Part shown: one piece after another, positions 6,833 to 7,159 of the stretch
How the letters are laid out: each line of letters opens with the position of its first letter
Numbering within the stretch: the first letter of the stretch is position 1
Source of the DNA: Acidovorax delafieldii
GTDB lineage: Bacteria; Pseudomonadota; Gammaproteobacteria; Burkholderiales; Burkholderiaceae_C
Assembly: GCA_002327945.1 (NCBI GenBank)
Contig: DCVY01000175.1
Span: 1 to 7,159 of the forward strand
Reading direction: 5' to 3'
DNA length: 7,159 nt
The notes under the pieces: model-generated
What the model was told of the DNA's origin: nothing
Seen by the model: the letters and a program-made list of their open reading frames with translations, nothing else
Database searches by the model: none
Program-made: the position numbers and the translations under genes

Positions 6833-6877
6833 CGGTGCGTGCGTGGCGGGTGGGGCGGTTCGCGAAAGCCGCGCCTG

Positions 6878-6913
6878 GGCGATCACGCCGGCTCTGAAAG
6901 GGCAATGATCGCC
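6878..6913. repeat. Inverted repeat between convergent genes
   Basis: GGCGATCA (6878-6885) and TGATCGCC (6906-6913) are perfect eight-base inverted repeats separated by 20 bases, in the 120-bp gap between the ends of ispF and the histidine kinase gene. The position suits a shared transcription end region. However, there is no T-run on either side and the loop is long, so it is not a standard intrinsic terminator. I see no gene in 6833-6952. Confidence 0.35.
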
Positions 6914-6952
6914 GCATCTCGCCAGCGGTTCGGGCCGGGTGCCCGACGGAAC

Positions 6953-7159
6953 TCAGTCCATGTGGTCAGCGGCCCGGCGGCGCGGAAGTTGCCGCTTGAT
7001 GGCGGGCCGCTGCAGGCGTTGCTTGAGGTCTTCGCCGTCGGGCATGTTGATGGCCCGCTGCAGCTGGATATGGGCCACCAGGCCGCCGGTGCTGGAATTG
7101 GCCAGCGCAAAAATGCCCCCCATGCGTTGCACCGTCTTGTCCACGATCGACAGACCCAG
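6953..7159 (-). CDS. Sensor histidine kinase, C-terminal fragment (5' end outside the window)
   Basis: The visible 68 codons run off the right edge of the window. They begin with LGLSIVDKTVQRMGG, the end of the G2 box and following helix of a HATPase_c ATP-binding domain. The final strands follow (IFALANSSTGGLVAHIQLQRA), where GGL-x-A-x-IQL is typical of OmpR/EnvZ-class kinases. A basic tail of about 30 residues (KQRLQRPAIKRQLPRRRAADHMD) ends at the TGA at 6953-6955. Reading in frame to position 7159 shows that a GTG at 7144 is internal to the domain and not a start. The missing part should contain the sensor, dimerisation and N-box regions. A response-regulator gene is expected upstream, outside the window. 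The signal sensed cannot be told from this fragment. Confidence 0.82.
   Translation of the reverse strand: MGLSIVDKTVQRMGGIFALANSSTGGLVAHIQLQRAINMPDGEDLKQRLQRPAIKRQLPRRRAADHMD

Noticed and set aside
6200..6886. A 228-codon minus-strand frame opposite ispF and the end of ispD
   Set aside because: It covers the complement of ispF, whose metal-binding and CDP-binding motifs are all present. Its translation has no recognisable features.
6883..7110. A 75-codon minus-strand frame overlapping the histidine kinase fragment
   Set aside because: It is in a different frame from the recognisable HATPase_c sequence (GLSIVDKTVQRMGG...GGLVAHIQL), which explains the same DNA.
1..7159. CRISPR arrays, insertion sequences, tRNA genes or defence genes
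   Set aside because: No spaced direct repeats, transposase-like frames, terminal repeats or tRNA-like folds were seen. The window is filled by conserved core genes of uniform composition.

Overview
The window looks like an ordinary chromosomal housekeeping segment from a high-GC betaproteobacterium, most likely Comamonadaceae (Acidovorax/Comamonas-like). This rests on the strong GC-rich codon bias, the character of the SerB, IspD, IspF and Mfd proteins, and the small DUF3149-type protein. The genus is an inference, since no database search was possible.

Layout: on the minus strand, read from high to low coordinates, a cluster runs mfd (transcription-repair coupling factor, 5385-1897), then a polytopic membrane protein of the CbiM-like/COG3235 type (1864-1208), a 60-residue single-span membrane protein of the DUF3149 type (1112-930), and serB (phosphoserine phosphatase, 832-116). 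On the plus strand, diverging from mfd across 95 bp, are ispD (5481-6326) and ispF (6353-6832). These encode two non-consecutive enzymes of the MEP isoprenoid pathway, in the common ispDF pair. At the right edge, convergent with ispF, is the C-terminal end of a sensor histidine kinase (6953-7159, minus) whose 5' part lies outside the window. Positions 1-115 and 6833-6952 hold no gene I can support.

Regulation: the most notable signal is a perfect FNR/ANR-type palindrome (TTGAT-N4-ATCAA, 1169-1182) upstream of the DUF3149-type gene. It lies where a class II FNR-activated promoter would place it: a -10-like AATAGT falls at the matching distance, and a perfect AGGAGG ribosome-binding site follows. 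This suggests that the small membrane protein, and perhaps serB behind it, responds to low oxygen independently of mfd. A second signal is a nearly symmetric ATTTTAGAAT between mfd and ispD that could supply -10 elements in both directions.

I see no mobile element, CRISPR array, tRNA, rRNA or defence system, and no clearly novel multi-gene system. The points worth a second look are regulatory (the FNR site), structural (a lengthened nucleotide-binding loop in IspD) and contextual (an orphan CbiM-like membrane protein 32 bp behind mfd).
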